A stretch of DNA of 64,000 bases from Poriferisodalis sp965208895 (GCF_965208895.1 NZ_OZ242363.1:496001-560000), one strand, 5' to 3'. Numbered from the stretch's first letter, positions 1 through 7,680 are shown. Notes: generated by a model from the letters alone, not told the origin. Numbers and translations: made by a program.

Positions 1-158
1 TTGCGTTCGCGAGCTGGCGCCTGGCCTGCATCCTCGAAGGAGTCCATGCCCGGTACGTGGGCGGTGCCATCCCCGACATCCCCCCAGAGGTGCACGAGTT
101 TCCCCGCAGCATCGTGGCGCTGGCCGAGCGAGCCGAGTCAGTCCTGGCGAGCCTCTAG
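1..158 (+). CDS. Phosphotransferase (APH/ACAD10-like), C-terminal fragment
   Basis: The reading frame that enters from the left edge (codons from base 3) stays open to a TAG at 156-158 and gives about 51 residues. The stretch FASWRLACILEGVHARYVGG matches the C-terminal helix of aminoglycoside-phosphotransferase-like kinases; the complete relative on the minus strand at 19053-20138 has the equivalent SACIIHGVYARYMRG. The catalytic part lies outside the window, so substrate is unknown. It lies 17 bp upstream of the next gene on the same strand, so co-transcription is likely. The competing ATG-like frames here are shadows. Confidence 0.6.
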   Translation, partial: AFASWRLACILEGVHARYVGGAIPDIPPEVHEFPRSIVALAERAESVLASL

Positions 159-175
159 CCACTATCGTCCCCGCC

Positions 176-1189
176 ATGAAGGTAGACGGCGGCCTCGGAG
201 TCACTAGCGGATTCGATGGGATCATCGAGTCGAGTCAAGAACAAGAAGCGTTGGGCTACGACGGATTGTGGGTGCCAGAGACCAGCCACGATCCGTTCAC
301 CATGCTCCCGCTCATGGCGCATGCCACCTCGACGGTGGAGCTGGGCACCAGCATCGTGGTGGGCTTCGCCCGCAACCCGATGTCACTGGCCTACAGCGCC
401 AACGACATCCAGCTGCTGTCGCAGGGCAGGTTCATCCTGGGGCTCGGCAGCCAGATCCGCCCGCACATCACCCGGCGTTTCTCGATGGAGTGGTCCAAGC
501 CCGCCGCTCGCATGCGCGAGATGATCCTGGCGATCAAGGCCATCTGGGCCTGCTGGAACGACGGCGAGAAGCTGAACTTCCGTGGCGACTTCTACGAGCA
601 CACGCTGATGACGCCGTTCTTCGACCCCGGCGCGAACCCCTACGGCGCTCCCCGGCTGGCCCTGGCCGGCGTCGGCCCGCTGATGACCGAGGTGGCCGGC
701 GAGACCTGCGATGTCTTCCTCTGCCACGGCTTCACCACCGAGAAGTACCTGCGTGAGGAGACCATCCCGGCGATCGAACGGGGTGCTGCGCGCGCAGGCC
801 GCGATCCCAGCGAGATCACGATCTCGGGCCCGTCGTTCATCGTGACCGGCAACACCGAAGAGGACATGGCCAAGGCCAAGGACGCCACCAAGCAGCAGGT
901 CGCGTTCTACGGTTCCACGCCGGCGTACCGGCCCGTGCTGGAGTGCCACGGCTGGGGCGAAATGCAGACCGAGCTGAACGCCATGTCCAAGGAAGGCCGC
1001 TGGGTCGAGATGGCGAACCTGGTCGACGACGACATTCTCGATGCGTTCGCCGTGGTGGCCGAGCCCGAGCAAGTTGCCACCGAGCTGAAGCGTCGCTTCT
1101 CCGACGTGGTGGACCGGGTCAGTTTCTACGCCCCCTACAAGGGCGACCGCTCCCGCTGGCAGACCATCTTCAACGACCTGAAGAGCTAG
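176..1189 (+). CDS. LLM-class F420-dependent oxidoreductase (TIGR03617-like)
   Basis: This is a 337-residue luciferase-like monooxygenase-fold protein, expected to be a cytoplasmic TIM barrel using F420 or flavin. The N-terminus (GYDGLWVPETSHDPF, then ELGTSIVVGFARNP) is the typical substrate and cofactor-binding beginning, and LSQGRFILGLGSQIRPHITRRF is the family hallmark around residues 80-102, quoted here across the motif in parts: LSQGRFILGLG then SQIRPHITRRF. Length is normal for the family. Substrate cannot be read from sequence; relatives often sit in lipid or xenobiotic degradation loci. Its last ~20 codons are partly duplicated just downstream (1230-1261). Confidence 0.9.
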   Translation: MKVDGGLGVTSGFDGIIESSQEQEALGYDGLWVPETSHDPFTMLPLMAHATSTVELGTSIVVGFARNPMSLAYSANDIQLLSQGRFILGLGSQIRPHITRRFSMEWSKPAARMREMILAIKAIWACWNDGEKLNFRGDFYEHTLMTPFFDPGANPYGAPRLALAGVGPLMTEVAGETCDVFLCHGFTTEKYLREETIPAIERGAARAGRDPSEITISGPSFIVTGNTEEDMAKAKDATKQQVAFYGSTPAYRPVLECHGWGEMQTELNAMSKEGRWVEMANLVDDDILDAFAVVAEPEQVATELKRRFSDVVDRVSFYAPYKGDRSRWQTIFNDLKS

Positions 1190-1261
1190 CGCCAGCCAGC
1201 TCGCAGCGTCGTTGAAGCATCAAACACAGCAACGACCTGAAGAGCTAGCCCCAACCAGCTC
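1171..1261. repeat. Local duplication of the end of the LLM gene
   Basis: Bases 1171-1202, covering the last codons and stop of the LLM gene, recur at 1230-1261 with only a few mismatches; both copies contain CGACCTGAAGAGCTAGC. The period is 59 bp. The second copy contributes the stop-codon region of the convergent PNPOx-like gene. Seen directly; cause unknown (slippage or small tandem duplication). Confidence 0.8.
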
Positions 1262-1646
1262 AGGAGCCCAGCGGGGCGCAGTCCGAAGCGCAGTTGGGAT
1301 TGGTTGGCGGGGTGGCCGGTGTCGCGGGCCGGTGCAGGACGCCTGAGGTCGGACGCAGCTCCAGCTCGAGACCCTCGGCACCGTCGACAGTGCGGGCCGC
1401 CGCATCCACGATCATCGAGTAGCCGCCAGGTTCGTACGGCGGCCACAGCACCGAGATGTTCGGGCGCTGCGTCACATTCGCCGCGGCCGACCGGCTGGCG
1501 CCGCAGCGCAGCACGTCGCCGTCGAGCCGCATGTCCAGGTGGGCGATATGCGGCGTGGCGTCGTCACGCACAGTCAGCACGTACGCCACCGTGCCGAACC
1601 GCTCCATCTGAGGGCCGATATCAGCCGGCTCCACGGGGATGCTCAT
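1260..1646 (-). CDS. PNPOx-like (split-barrel flavin/F420) protein
   Basis: A 128-residue protein of the pyridoxamine-5'-phosphate-oxidase-like split-barrel fold. The pattern of an N-terminal strand (FGTVAYVLTVRDDATPHIAH), then a strand with CGASRSAAANVTQRPNISVL and WPPYEPGGYSMIVD fits small F420- or FMN-binding members of the family. I start at MSIPVEPADIG; nine extra residues are possible from an ATG at 1673. The C-terminus (after about residue 105) is Pro/Thr-rich and low in similarity to the fold, and the stop lies within the duplicated segment 1230-1261, so the tail may have been altered by that duplication. Function beyond the fold is unknown. Confidence 0.7.
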   Translation of the reverse strand: MSIPVEPADIGPQMERFGTVAYVLTVRDDATPHIAHLDMRLDGDVLRCGASRSAAANVTQRPNISVLWPPYEPGGYSMIVDAAARTVDGAEGLELELRPTSGVLHRPATPATPPTNPNCASDCAPLGS

Positions 1647-1746
1647 GGACTCGACGATATGCCCATAAGGCACAGCTTGCGCACCGATTCGTCCGCTCGA
1701 TGCACTCTCAATTCCCGGCAGCGCACTGGTATCGTCGTGGAGCCTC

Positions 1747-1819
1747 GGGGCTATAGCTCAGTTGGTAGAGCGCTTCCATGGCATGGAAGAGGTCAGGGGT
1801 TCAATTCCCCTTAGCTCCA
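1747..1819 (+). tRNA. tRNA-Ala (anticodon GGC)
   Basis: A complete cloverleaf can be drawn: acceptor GGGGCTA with TAGCTCC, D-arm GCTC/GAGC, anticodon stem CTTCC/GGAAG with loop ATGGCAT, and T-arm AGGGG/CCCCT around TTCAATT. The G3-T70 wobble pair is the identity element for alanine. CCA is not encoded. The 3' end continues into the attachment repeat of the downstream island. Confidence 0.97.
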
Positions 1820-1837
1820 CCCGAGAGACTCGTCAGG
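1808..1837 (+). other. attL-like site at the tRNA-Ala 3' end
   Basis: The tRNA 3' end and the following bases (CCCTTAGC, then TCCACCCGAGAGACTCGTCAG G) recur at 11990-12020 with a one-base insertion. Position over a tRNA 3' end, a P4-type integrase nearby and AlpA genes at the far side all support an attachment site. Confidence 0.85.
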
Positions 1838-1854
1838 GATTCCCAGAAGTTCCC

Positions 1855-1899
1855 AAAACTGCAGGTCAGAGGATATTTCTGGCAGATTGGTTGCTTCGG
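1855..1899 (+). promoter_or_regulatory. Integrase-side att arm sequence (shared with MITE interior)
   Basis: Two blocks here, AAAACTGCAGGTCAGAGG and GCAGATTGG, recur inside the MITE at 5296-5331 as AAAACCGCAGGTCAGGGG and GCAGATTGG with a shorter spacer. Location next to the att core suggests an integrase or excisionase arm site; this is inference. Confidence 0.4.
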
Positions 1900-1926
1900 C
1901 AGTTCCCATGTCGCAGCGTCAGTTCC

Positions 1927-3628
1927 CTAGGAGGGTGGTCGGAAAGTCGGTGGATTTCCGCGTTCGGTGTGGGGGCGCGCGGGACAATGCAGGGGTGCGC
2001 GGTTCGGCTGACGATCAGGGTTCGTTCTTCGATGTGGATGTGATGGTGGGCGGTCTGCTGGAATCGGAGGGGTTCTTGGCGACGCTGGGGCGGGCTCGCG
2101 GCGAGCTGTTCTGCGATGCCGATTTCGATGCGCTGTATGTGTCTGGTCGGGGCCGTCCGTCGCATCCGCCGTCGGTGGTGGCGTCGTTGTTGTTGTGCCA
2201 GTTGTTCTATGGGGTGTCCGATCGTGAGGCCGAGCGGCGGTCGCGGTTCGACATGTCGTGGAAAGCGGCGTTGGGGCTGCCGCTGGATCATCGCGGGATC
2301 CCTCATGTGGTGCTGGTGGAGTTCCGGGCGCGGCTGGTGCGCGCGGGGATGGAGAGCTTCTTGGGGGATCGGGTCAAGATCGCAGCCAAGCGCGCCGGGG
2401 TGATCGGCCATCGCCGCAGCGTGGACTCCACCGGCATCGAGGACAGCGTGCTGACTCAGGACACTGTCACGCTGATCCGTTCTCAGACCCGCCGCTGTGT
2501 TGACGCTGTGTCGGGGATCGACGCCGAAGCGGCTGGCGAGCTGGCCGCGATGCTGGCGCGTGACGACTACGGGGAGGCGGCCAAGCCGCAGATCAACTGG
2601 TCCGACCCCGCAGCCCGGGCGGCTTTGGTGGCGGAGCTGTTCTGCGACGCCGACGCTGTCGTGGGGTTCTGTTCCCGCTTCGACGACGCCGATGTGGCCG
2701 CGGCGGCGGAGCTGCTGCGCGTCGTCGCCGGCCAGGACGTCGAGATCGCCGACGGCGCCGACGGCGCGGCGGTGGCGCGGATACGCCAAGGCACCGCGAC
2801 CGATCGGGTGATCTCGACCGTCGATCCCGACGCCCGCCACGGGCACCGCTCCCGCAGCGACCGCTACGACGGCTACAAGCTGCACATAGCAGCCGACGCG
2901 GACTCCGACCTGATCACCTCGGCGAAAGCGACGCTCGCGACCGTCCATGACGCCGCAGTGGTCGAGGACCTCATCGACGCCGACCCGGTCCCGGTCGCGG
3001 AGATCATCGCCGACACCCACTACGGGTCGGGACCCACGCGTCACACGACGGCGGGCCGCGGCATCGACCTGGTCGCTCCCGCCCCGCCGATATCGGCCCG
3101 CAAAGACCCCGACATGTTCACCAAAGCCGACTTCGGCATCGACACCGAAACAGCGACGATCACCTGCCCCGCCGGCGTCGCCGTCGCGATCCCGCCGCCG
3201 CGGGGCCAAAAGCGCCGCCAGGCCCGCTTCAGCGCAGCCGACTGCAACGCGTGCGCGCTCAAGACTCGATGCACCACACGCACCGGCGGCCGCATCGTGC
3301 AGATCAACCCCCACGAAGAGCTCCTCGCCCCCGCCAGAGCCCAACGCCGCGAACCCGAATTCCTCGCCAGATACCGACAGCGCTCCCAAGCCGAACGAAA
3401 AATCGCCCACCTCAAAGCCCGCACCAAACGCCTGCCGTGGCGCGGCCTCGCCAAAGCCGGCCACTGGCTCGAATGGCGAACCGCCGCCATCAACCTCGAC
3501 CGCATCGGCCGCCTCGGCATCATCGGGTGACACACCCGCGTCCGCACCCAGCCCGCCACCCCAACCCGACCTCACACCTCAACCCTGCCCCACACGCCGC
3601 AAACCCCAATAACCGACCAAGCTCCTAG
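1927..3628 (+). mobile_element. IS1182-family insertion sequence, intact
   Basis: The element is bounded by 16-bp terminal inverted repeats, CTAGGAGGGTGGTCGG at 1927-1942 and the complement of CTAGGAGCTTGGTCGG at 3613-3628 (14/16 identical). It holds one intact transposase gene. The IS lies between the tRNA attachment site and the integrase, so it may have cut the integrase off from its original promoter. No clear target duplication is seen apart from the palindromic CTAG ends. Confidence 0.88.
1995..3530 (+). CDS. IS1182-family DDE transposase
   Basis: The enzyme catalyses transposition of the surrounding IS. N-terminal RGSADDQGSFFDVDVMVGGL, SGRGRPSHPPSVVASLLLCQ, the first catalytic region RRSVDSTGIEDSVLTQDTVT, then YDGYKLHIAAD and ADTHYGSG carry the DDE core; the C-terminal Cys-rich piece (FSAADCNACALKTRC) and RYRQRSQAERKIAHLKAR are hallmarks of the family. 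About 511 residues, normal length. I chose GTG 1995, which lies inside the IS; the frame is open further upstream to 1887 but that would start outside the inverted repeat. ATG 2043 is another possibility. No frame disruption, so it may be active. Confidence 0.9.
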   Translation: MRGSADDQGSFFDVDVMVGGLLESEGFLATLGRARGELFCDADFDALYVSGRGRPSHPPSVVASLLLCQLFYGVSDREAERRSRFDMSWKAALGLPLDHRGIPHVVLVEFRARLVRAGMESFLGDRVKIAAKRAGVIGHRRSVDSTGIEDSVLTQDTVTLIRSQTRRCVDAVSGIDAEAAGELAAMLARDDYGEAAKPQINWSDPAARAALVAELFCDADAVVGFCSRFDDADVAAAAELLRVVAGQDVEIADGADGAAVARIRQGTATDRVISTVDPDARHGHRSRSDRYDGYKLHIAADADSDLITSAKATLATVHDAAVVEDLIDADPVPVAEIIADTHYGSGPTRHTTAGRGIDLVAPAPPISARKDPDMFTKADFGIDTETATITCPAGVAVAIPPPRGQKRRQARFSAADCNACALKTRCTTRTGGRIVQINPHEELLAPARAQRREPEFLARYRQRSQAERKIAHLKARTKRLPWRGLAKAGHWLEWRTAAINLDRIGRLGIIG

Positions 3629-3654
3629 AAAATGGGAACTGGAAAAGGGAACTC

Positions 3655-4560
3655 GTGCGACGCTCCAGGCGGCTCACCTCCAAGACTGTCCAACACGCAA
3701 CGCCGGACAAGCACGCAGACGGCGATGGGCTCACGCTCGTTGTCAAGACGAGCGGCACCCGGTCGTGGGTCGTGCGCTTGACCGTCGACGGCAAGCAACG
3801 CGACGTTGGCATCGGCGGCTACCCCGCAGTCAGCCTCGCCGACGCCCGACTTCGGGCCGCGGCGATACGTGCTGACGCCGTCGAGGGAGGCGATCCACTC
3901 GGCCCTCATCAAGCCGACCGTGTGCCGACGTTCGCCACCGCAGCGAAGACGGTCCACGAGATGAACCGACCGCGCTGGCGCAACAAGCAAGCTGCCAACG
4001 AGTGGCTCTCGAGCCTCGAGCGCTATGCGTTTGCCCGTATCGGAAATGCCTCGCTGCACCGCATCGAGCGCAGCGGCATCATCACTGTCCTCTCACCGAT
4101 CTGGACCACCAAGCCTGAGACGGCGCGGCGTGTGCGCCAGCGCATTCGGATGGTGATGCAGTATGGGATGGCACATGGATGGGTGGATACCAATCCCGCC
4201 GGCGAAGCAATCGACGGTGCACTCCCATCGATGCCCAAGGTCAAGAACCACCAGCGAGCATTCCCCTACTCAGAGGTGGCCGCAGCACTGGACACGATCA
4301 CCTAATCCCAGGCCAGCGAAGCGTCGAAGTTGTGCCTGCGCTTCTTGGTTCTGACAGCCGTTCGACCCGGCGAGACACGAGGGGCTCGCTGGTCCGAAAT
4401 CGATGTCGAGAGCACCACGTGGACGATTCCCGCTGAACGTATGAAGGCCAACGGTGAGCACCGGGTGCCTCTCAGTAGTCAAGCCCTCGACGTGCTGGGA
4501 AAGGCCAAGCCACTCGACGACGGCAGTGGCCTCGTATTCCCCAGCCCACCGAGCCGGGTG
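3655..4560 (+). pseudogene. P4-type tyrosine integrase, inactivated
   Basis: The N-terminal arm-binding domain (DUF4102-like: TPDKHADGDGLTLVVKTSGT, IGGYPAVSLADARLRA) and the core-binding domain run for 216 codons to an in-frame TAA at 4303-4305. Translation continues in the same frame with FLVLTAVRPGETRGARWSEID, the catalytic Arg box, and HRVPLS. Homology stops near VFPSPPS at about 4560, so the downstream catalytic His, Arg and Tyr of the family are missing. Two independent lesions make it non-functional. The start GTG 3655 follows AAAAGGGA and lies only 26 bp from the IS1182 end, so the native start and promoter may have been displaced. It would have driven integration at tRNA-Ala. Confidence 0.85.
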
Positions 4561-4595
4561 GGTGGGGCTGCCGGGTGGCGTGCAATGCTGAGGGC

Positions 4596-4742
4596 ATGGC
4601 CCACAAACGACCGCGGCGCAAGAATGAGCGCTACCGAGACGAACGCACCGGAAGGTTCATGGCCGACCCCGAGGGCGAGTGGCGCAAGCACGCCGCCCCC
4701 AACACGGTGCGCCGCTCGCGAGCGAGCAAGCTAGCTAGCTAG
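4596..4742 (+). CDS. Small basic hypothetical protein (48 aa)
   Basis: ATG 4596 opens a 48-residue frame starting MAHKRPRRKNERYRDERTGR, very rich in Arg and Lys, ending at TAG 4740-4742 in a CTAG-repeat (CTAGCTAGCTAG). It lies directly after the truncated integrase, upstream of two more small genes on the same strand. It resembles the short basic proteins often found in integrative elements, but I do not recognise a family. Confidence 0.4.
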   Translation: MAHKRPRRKNERYRDERTGRFMADPEGEWRKHAAPNTVRRSRASKLAS

Positions 4743-4756
4743 CGAAGGACCCCGAG

Positions 4757-4951
4757 ATGGTACGCAGGACACTGGACCGCCCACGCAGCGGACGCGCCAG
4801 CGGACCCGAGCTGAGCGCCGAAGTCTCCGCGTCGATTGCCGCGGAGGAATACCTGCAAGCGTGCGCCCGCAATGGGGTGAACCCCAACGGGGGGCCGCAC
4901 AGCGCCGCCGAACTGGCCCAGCAAGCCGAAGCGCTGCGCGCGCAGTGGTGA
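4757..4951 (+). CDS. Small hypothetical island protein (64 aa)
   Basis: A 64-residue protein (begins MVRRTLDRPRSGRASGPELS, ends AELAQQAEALRAQW) with a basic start and helical, Ala/Glu-rich end. ATG 4757 follows a purine-rich AAGGACCCCGAG. Its TGA overlaps the GTG of the next gene (GTGA at 4948-4951), so the two are probably translationally coupled. No recognisable domain; likely element cargo or replication accessory. Confidence 0.5.
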   Translation: MVRRTLDRPRSGRASGPELSAEVSASIAAEEYLQACARNGVNPNGGPHSAAELAQQAEALRAQW

Positions 4952-5253
4952 GCGGCCCCGCTTGGCGATGGTTCGGGCTGGACCTGCTCGACGCGTGGGC
5001 GCAGGGCAGGCCCACGGCTGAGCACGCCGACGCGCTCGACTTCCCCGCCGCGCTCGCAGCCGTGCCGTTCCCCGACTACCCCGGCGAGCGCAATCCCGAC
5101 GGCGCGGCCAACAATCACCGCGTGGCTGATGACGGCACCTATCGGGCGGCGTTCGTCGCTGACCGCATCACCGTGGTCGGAGCGCTGTATCTGGCGAGCT
5201 TTCGCGGCCCCCACGACGACGCGCCCCAAACAAGACCTCTCGCGCAGCCCTAG
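4948..5253 (+). CDS. Hypothetical island protein, 3' end truncated by MITE
   Basis: About 101 residues from GTG 4948 (VSGPAWRWFGLDLLDAWAQG ...). The start overlaps the preceding stop by 4 nt. The TAG stop at 5251-5253 is supplied by the first bases of the inserted MITE (CTAGGAG), so the original protein was longer. The fragment FPDYPGERNPDGAANNHRV and a hydrophobic strand near ITVVGALYLASF are visible; no family recognised. Confidence 0.5.
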   Translation: MSGPAWRWFGLDLLDAWAQGRPTAEHADALDFPAALAAVPFPDYPGERNPDGAANNHRVADDGTYRAAFVADRITVVGALYLASFRGPHDDAPQTRPLAQP

Positions 5254-5355
5254 GAGCGTGGTCGGAAAGTCGCGTTTCGGGTGTTTGGCGCATGCAAAAC
5301 CGCAGGTCAGGGGCTTGCAGATTGGGTCCGGCACCCGTTTCCGACCAGACTCCTA
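5250..5355. mobile_element. IS1182-derived MITE, 106 bp
   Basis: Both ends match the IS1182 element of this island: left CTAGGAGCGTGGTCGGAAAG (5250-5269), right the complement of CTAGGAGTCTGGTCGGAAAC. There is no coding capacity. Its interior (5296-5331) resembles the att-proximal sequence at 1855-1899. Insertion truncates the gene at 4948-5253. The intact transposase at 1995-3530 could act on it in trans. Confidence 0.85.
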
Positions 5356-5915
5356 GGCCCGCAGCTGACCGACGCGGCCCCCTATCGCCGCCCGGAGTCC
5401 CGCCCCGCCACCTCAGCGCAAGCCCCCCCAGCGGCCCCGAGGGGCCATTCATGGAGTTCGTGACCCCCTCACCGGTACCGCCCGCCTGTTTGGGTTCGGA
5501 CGGTGCCATCACGGGCGGCGCAGCGTGCGAGGTTGCCCGCAGCGCCCGAGGCAGGGCGGCCCTTGGCGGCGCGTAGGCATCGAGGGCAGCGCACGGGCCG
5601 CGAGCGCTGCTGCGGGGCTTGTGGCCCCGGACAGCAGCATCGCCCACCGGCGGGCGATGTGTGAAGGTCGATACCCACCCCTACGACCCTGCGCCGAGGC
5701 CGCGACGTCGCGAACAGGGTCCCCCACCCCACACCGAACACCCGCGCTTGCACGCGTCCGCGAAACGCGCGAGAGTCGCGCTCGCCTGAATCACCGCGTG
5801 CCCTCTTGGGCCGCGCCAGCCGATCCGCGGGAGCCAAGCTTCATGGTTCCTTCCTATCGGCTGGCGCGGTGGTTCAGGCAAGAAACATCTTGTCTCCCGG
5901 TAGGAGGGAACCACC
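5356..5915. other. Gene-poor 560-bp leader region with hairpin
   Basis: I see no convincing gene; open frames on both strands are Arg/Pro-rich, as expected in GC-rich noncoding DNA. The notable element is a perfect 14-bp inverted repeat, CCGCGCCAGCCGAT (5811-5824) and ATCGGCTGGCGCGG (5856-5869), with a 31-nt loop, 46 bp before the start of the exported-protein gene. Confidence 0.6.
5811..5869 (+). promoter_or_regulatory. Strong hairpin in the exported-protein leader
   Basis: A perfect 14-bp stem with a 31-nt loop precedes a strong ribosome site (GTAGGAGGGA) and ATG 5916. It could be a terminator of upstream transcription, an attenuator, an mRNA stabiliser or an operator. No T-tract follows, which argues against simple termination. 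Confidence 0.5.
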
Positions 5916-7337
5916 ATGCCCAAGAGGCTCACCACGGCGCTGCTCGCGCTGCTGACGTTCGCGACGGTGCTAGCCGTCGTGCCGCTAGCGCAGCCCGCGG
6001 CGGCACACACCCAGACCAAGCAATACTGCGCGTACGACCCATTCGCAGGCAACCAGTGCTGGACCCAGAACGTCAGCCACAGCCACGACCCGCCGACTGA
6101 GCAAGACCTGTGGGGCAAGCCGCGCGATACCAGAACGAGCGAACAGGTCGCCGAGGACGAGCGCAGACGCGAACAGGCCGAGGCCGAACGCAAGGAAGCA
6201 GCAGAAGCCGAGGACAAGGGCAGCACCGAGCCGGACAGCACCGAACCCGACAGCACCGACACCGACAGCACCGACACCGACAGCACCGAACCCGACAGCA
6301 CCGAACCCGACAGCACCGAACCCGACAGCACCGAACCCGACAGCACCGAACCCGACAGCACCGAACCCGACAGCACCGACACCGACAGCACCGAACCCGA
6401 CAGCACCGAACCCGACAGCACCGAACCCGACACGACCTACACGGTCAACCCGTGCTCCCCGTACCAAGGCTCGCTGAGGACCTACCAGCGTCACAGGCAC
6501 CCCATAGGCGACAGCAGCACCGACTCGGGCTGCCACACTCAAGACGACTCGCACTGTCCCGCTGGGCACACCGAGACCGGCGGGCACGGCTCGAAGAACT
6601 GCCGCAAGAACGACGCGCCAGACAACTTGGCTACCCGCATTCAGTACCTGCTCGAAAAAGGCACCGCGGCAGCCCTAGACGCCGTTATCGAGACGATCAA
6701 CAATGAAGCCGCGGACAAGTTGAACCAGTGGAACGGGATCGACTGGGAGAACCTGCACACAGACGGCGACTCTCAAGAGAAGCTGCTCAAAGCGCTCAAC
6801 CCGCTGCTCGAAAACAGTAGCTTCGACCCCGTCACGCTCAATGACCTGCGCGACCTAGCCGACGTGTGGACCAGCCTGAACGACGACGTGCGGACCGGAG
6901 GCGCAGCCGCGGGCTGCTGGGCAGTGACCTTCGCGGCGCTCGCGACCACGAAGGGCAAGATCGCCAAGAAGCCCAAGGTGCTCGCTGAGCTTCTCGTAAC
7001 CGTCGGGTGCGCCATCGGCGAAAGACGCATCCCGGACGGCTCGAACGACGACAGCCCCGGCGACGAGAACACCGCCGACGACAGCCCCGGCGACGATGAC
7101 GGCGACAGCCCCGGCGACGAGAACACCGACGGCGACAGCCCCGGCGACGACGTGGCCGACGAGAACCCGGCGGGCAACTACTGCGGCCCGTGGACAGCGT
7201 CCGCGTGGAGCCCAGGTCGCGGCGGCGTCACTCTGTTCGTGAATGGTGCCGGATACAGCCAGTACCAAAGCAGCTACGACAACCGAGAATGGGCGGCGGC
7301 ACAATGCCAAGCAGCCCTCGCCAGCCTCGGTCAATGA
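5916..7337 (+). CDS. Exported low-complexity protein with (STEPD)n repeat
   Basis: A 473-residue protein with a classical Sec signal peptide (MPKRLTTALLALLTFATVLA, cleavage near AAA-HT at about 31). After a short Cys-containing piece (YCAYDPFAGNQCW) and a Glu/Lys helix comes a 14-unit pentapeptide repeat STEPD/STDTD (residues ~103-172), then a Cys/His segment, a helical domain (~235-370) with a hydrophobic stretch, an acidic DSPGD linker, and a C-terminal domain with NYCGPWTASAW and AAAQCQAALASLG. The acidic spacers suggest a cell-surface or secreted protein on a stalk. RBS GTAGGAGGGA is strong. Function unknown; damaged relatives lie at 8243-8356 and 10498-11088, always followed by a small membrane protein. 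Confidence 0.75.
   Translation: MPKRLTTALLALLTFATVLAVVPLAQPAAAHTQTKQYCAYDPFAGNQCWTQNVSHSHDPPTEQDLWGKPRDTRTSEQVAEDERRREQAEAERKEAAEAEDKGSTEPDSTEPDSTDTDSTDTDSTEPDSTEPDSTEPDSTEPDSTEPDSTEPDSTDTDSTEPDSTEPDSTEPDTTYTVNPCSPYQGSLRTYQRHRHPIGDSSTDSGCHTQDDSHCPAGHTETGGHGSKNCRKNDAPDNLATRIQYLLEKGTAAALDAVIETINNEAADKLNQWNGIDWENLHTDGDSQEKLLKALNPLLENSSFDPVTLNDLRDLADVWTSLNDDVRTGGAAAGCWAVTFAALATTKGKIAKKPKVLAELLVTVGCAIGERRIPDGSNDDSPGDENTADDSPGDDDGDSPGDENTDGDSPGDDVADENPAGNYCGPWTASAWSPGRGGVTLFVNGAGYSQYQSSYDNREWAAAQCQAALASLGQ
6222..6431 (+). repeat. 15-bp tandem repeat, 14 units, encoding STEPD/STDTD
   Basis: Unit AGCACCGAACCCGAC, repeated 14 times with a few synonymous or EP-to-DT variants. The near-perfect DNA identity, beyond what the amino acids need, points to recent slippage expansion, so copy number may vary between strains. 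Confidence 0.95.
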
Positions 7338-7364
7338 CCCGCGCAAGATCGACCGGTTCCGCAA

Positions 7365-7616
7365 ATGAGCGCCATGAACTACATTGACACCATGACACTC
7401 GCCAAGCTCTGGACGATCTGGGCCATCTCCCTAGCGGCATTCATCGCGACGTTCATACTCGCGTCGCATGCCGATTGGATCATGCCCCGTCTCCTGCTCT
7501 TGCTACTTTGTGGCGTGTTCATGGTGCTCAGCCAAGAAGTCTTCACAAAGGCGCTAGAGGCCAGCAAGAGCGCCCGCCGACGCGAAGCCGAGCAAGCGGC
7601 GTCAGCCGTCGAGTAG
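7365..7616 (+). CDS. Small membrane protein, exported-protein partner
   Basis: An 83-residue protein beginning MSAMNYIDTMTLAKLWTIWA. Two hydrophobic segments (about residues 14-35 and 42-60) are followed by a basic/helical cytoplasmic tail, KALEASKSARRREAEQAA. ATG 7365 or ATG 7374 could be the start. It lies 27 bp after the exported protein and ahead of a hairpin, so the two probably form one operon. A diverged copy at 8384-8635 keeps the ends and changes the middle; a more distant one is at 11085-11354. Role unknown; an anchor or transport partner for the exported protein is an inference. Confidence 0.65.
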   Translation: MSAMNYIDTMTLAKLWTIWAISLAAFIATFILASHADWIMPRLLLLLLCGVFMVLSQEVFTKALEASKSARRREAEQAASAVE

Positions 7617-7652
7617 CCGCCCTCTGCGCCTAGTCGGCACTGGAACTTTGGG

Positions 7653-7680
7653 GAACCCGTCGGCTCCGGTCGGCGGGTTC
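7653..7680 (+). terminator. Hairpin after membrane protein gene, copy 1
   Basis: GAACCCGTCGGC and GTCGGCGGGTTC form an ~11-bp stem with a tight loop, 36 bp after the stop. No T-run follows. The same hairpin follows the paralogous genes at 8672-8699 and 11392-11419, which supports a conserved 3' end function. Confidence 0.6.

Noticed and set aside
1866..3575. 569-codon minus-strand frame opposite the IS1182 transposase
   Set aside because: It is the antisense of a clear transposase; composition is Arg/Gly/Val-rich without domain pattern, an effect of GC-rich third positions.
6222..6431. CRISPR-like array
   Set aside because: Units are 15 bp, contiguous, coding, and without spacers; same for 14745-14834 and 51000-51119.
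5681..6587. Repetitive minus-strand frames (VLSGSVLSG, VGFGAVGFGA) opposite the exported protein
   Set aside because: They are mirror readings of the 15-bp repeat; the plus-strand reading has signal peptide, RBS and Cys domain.
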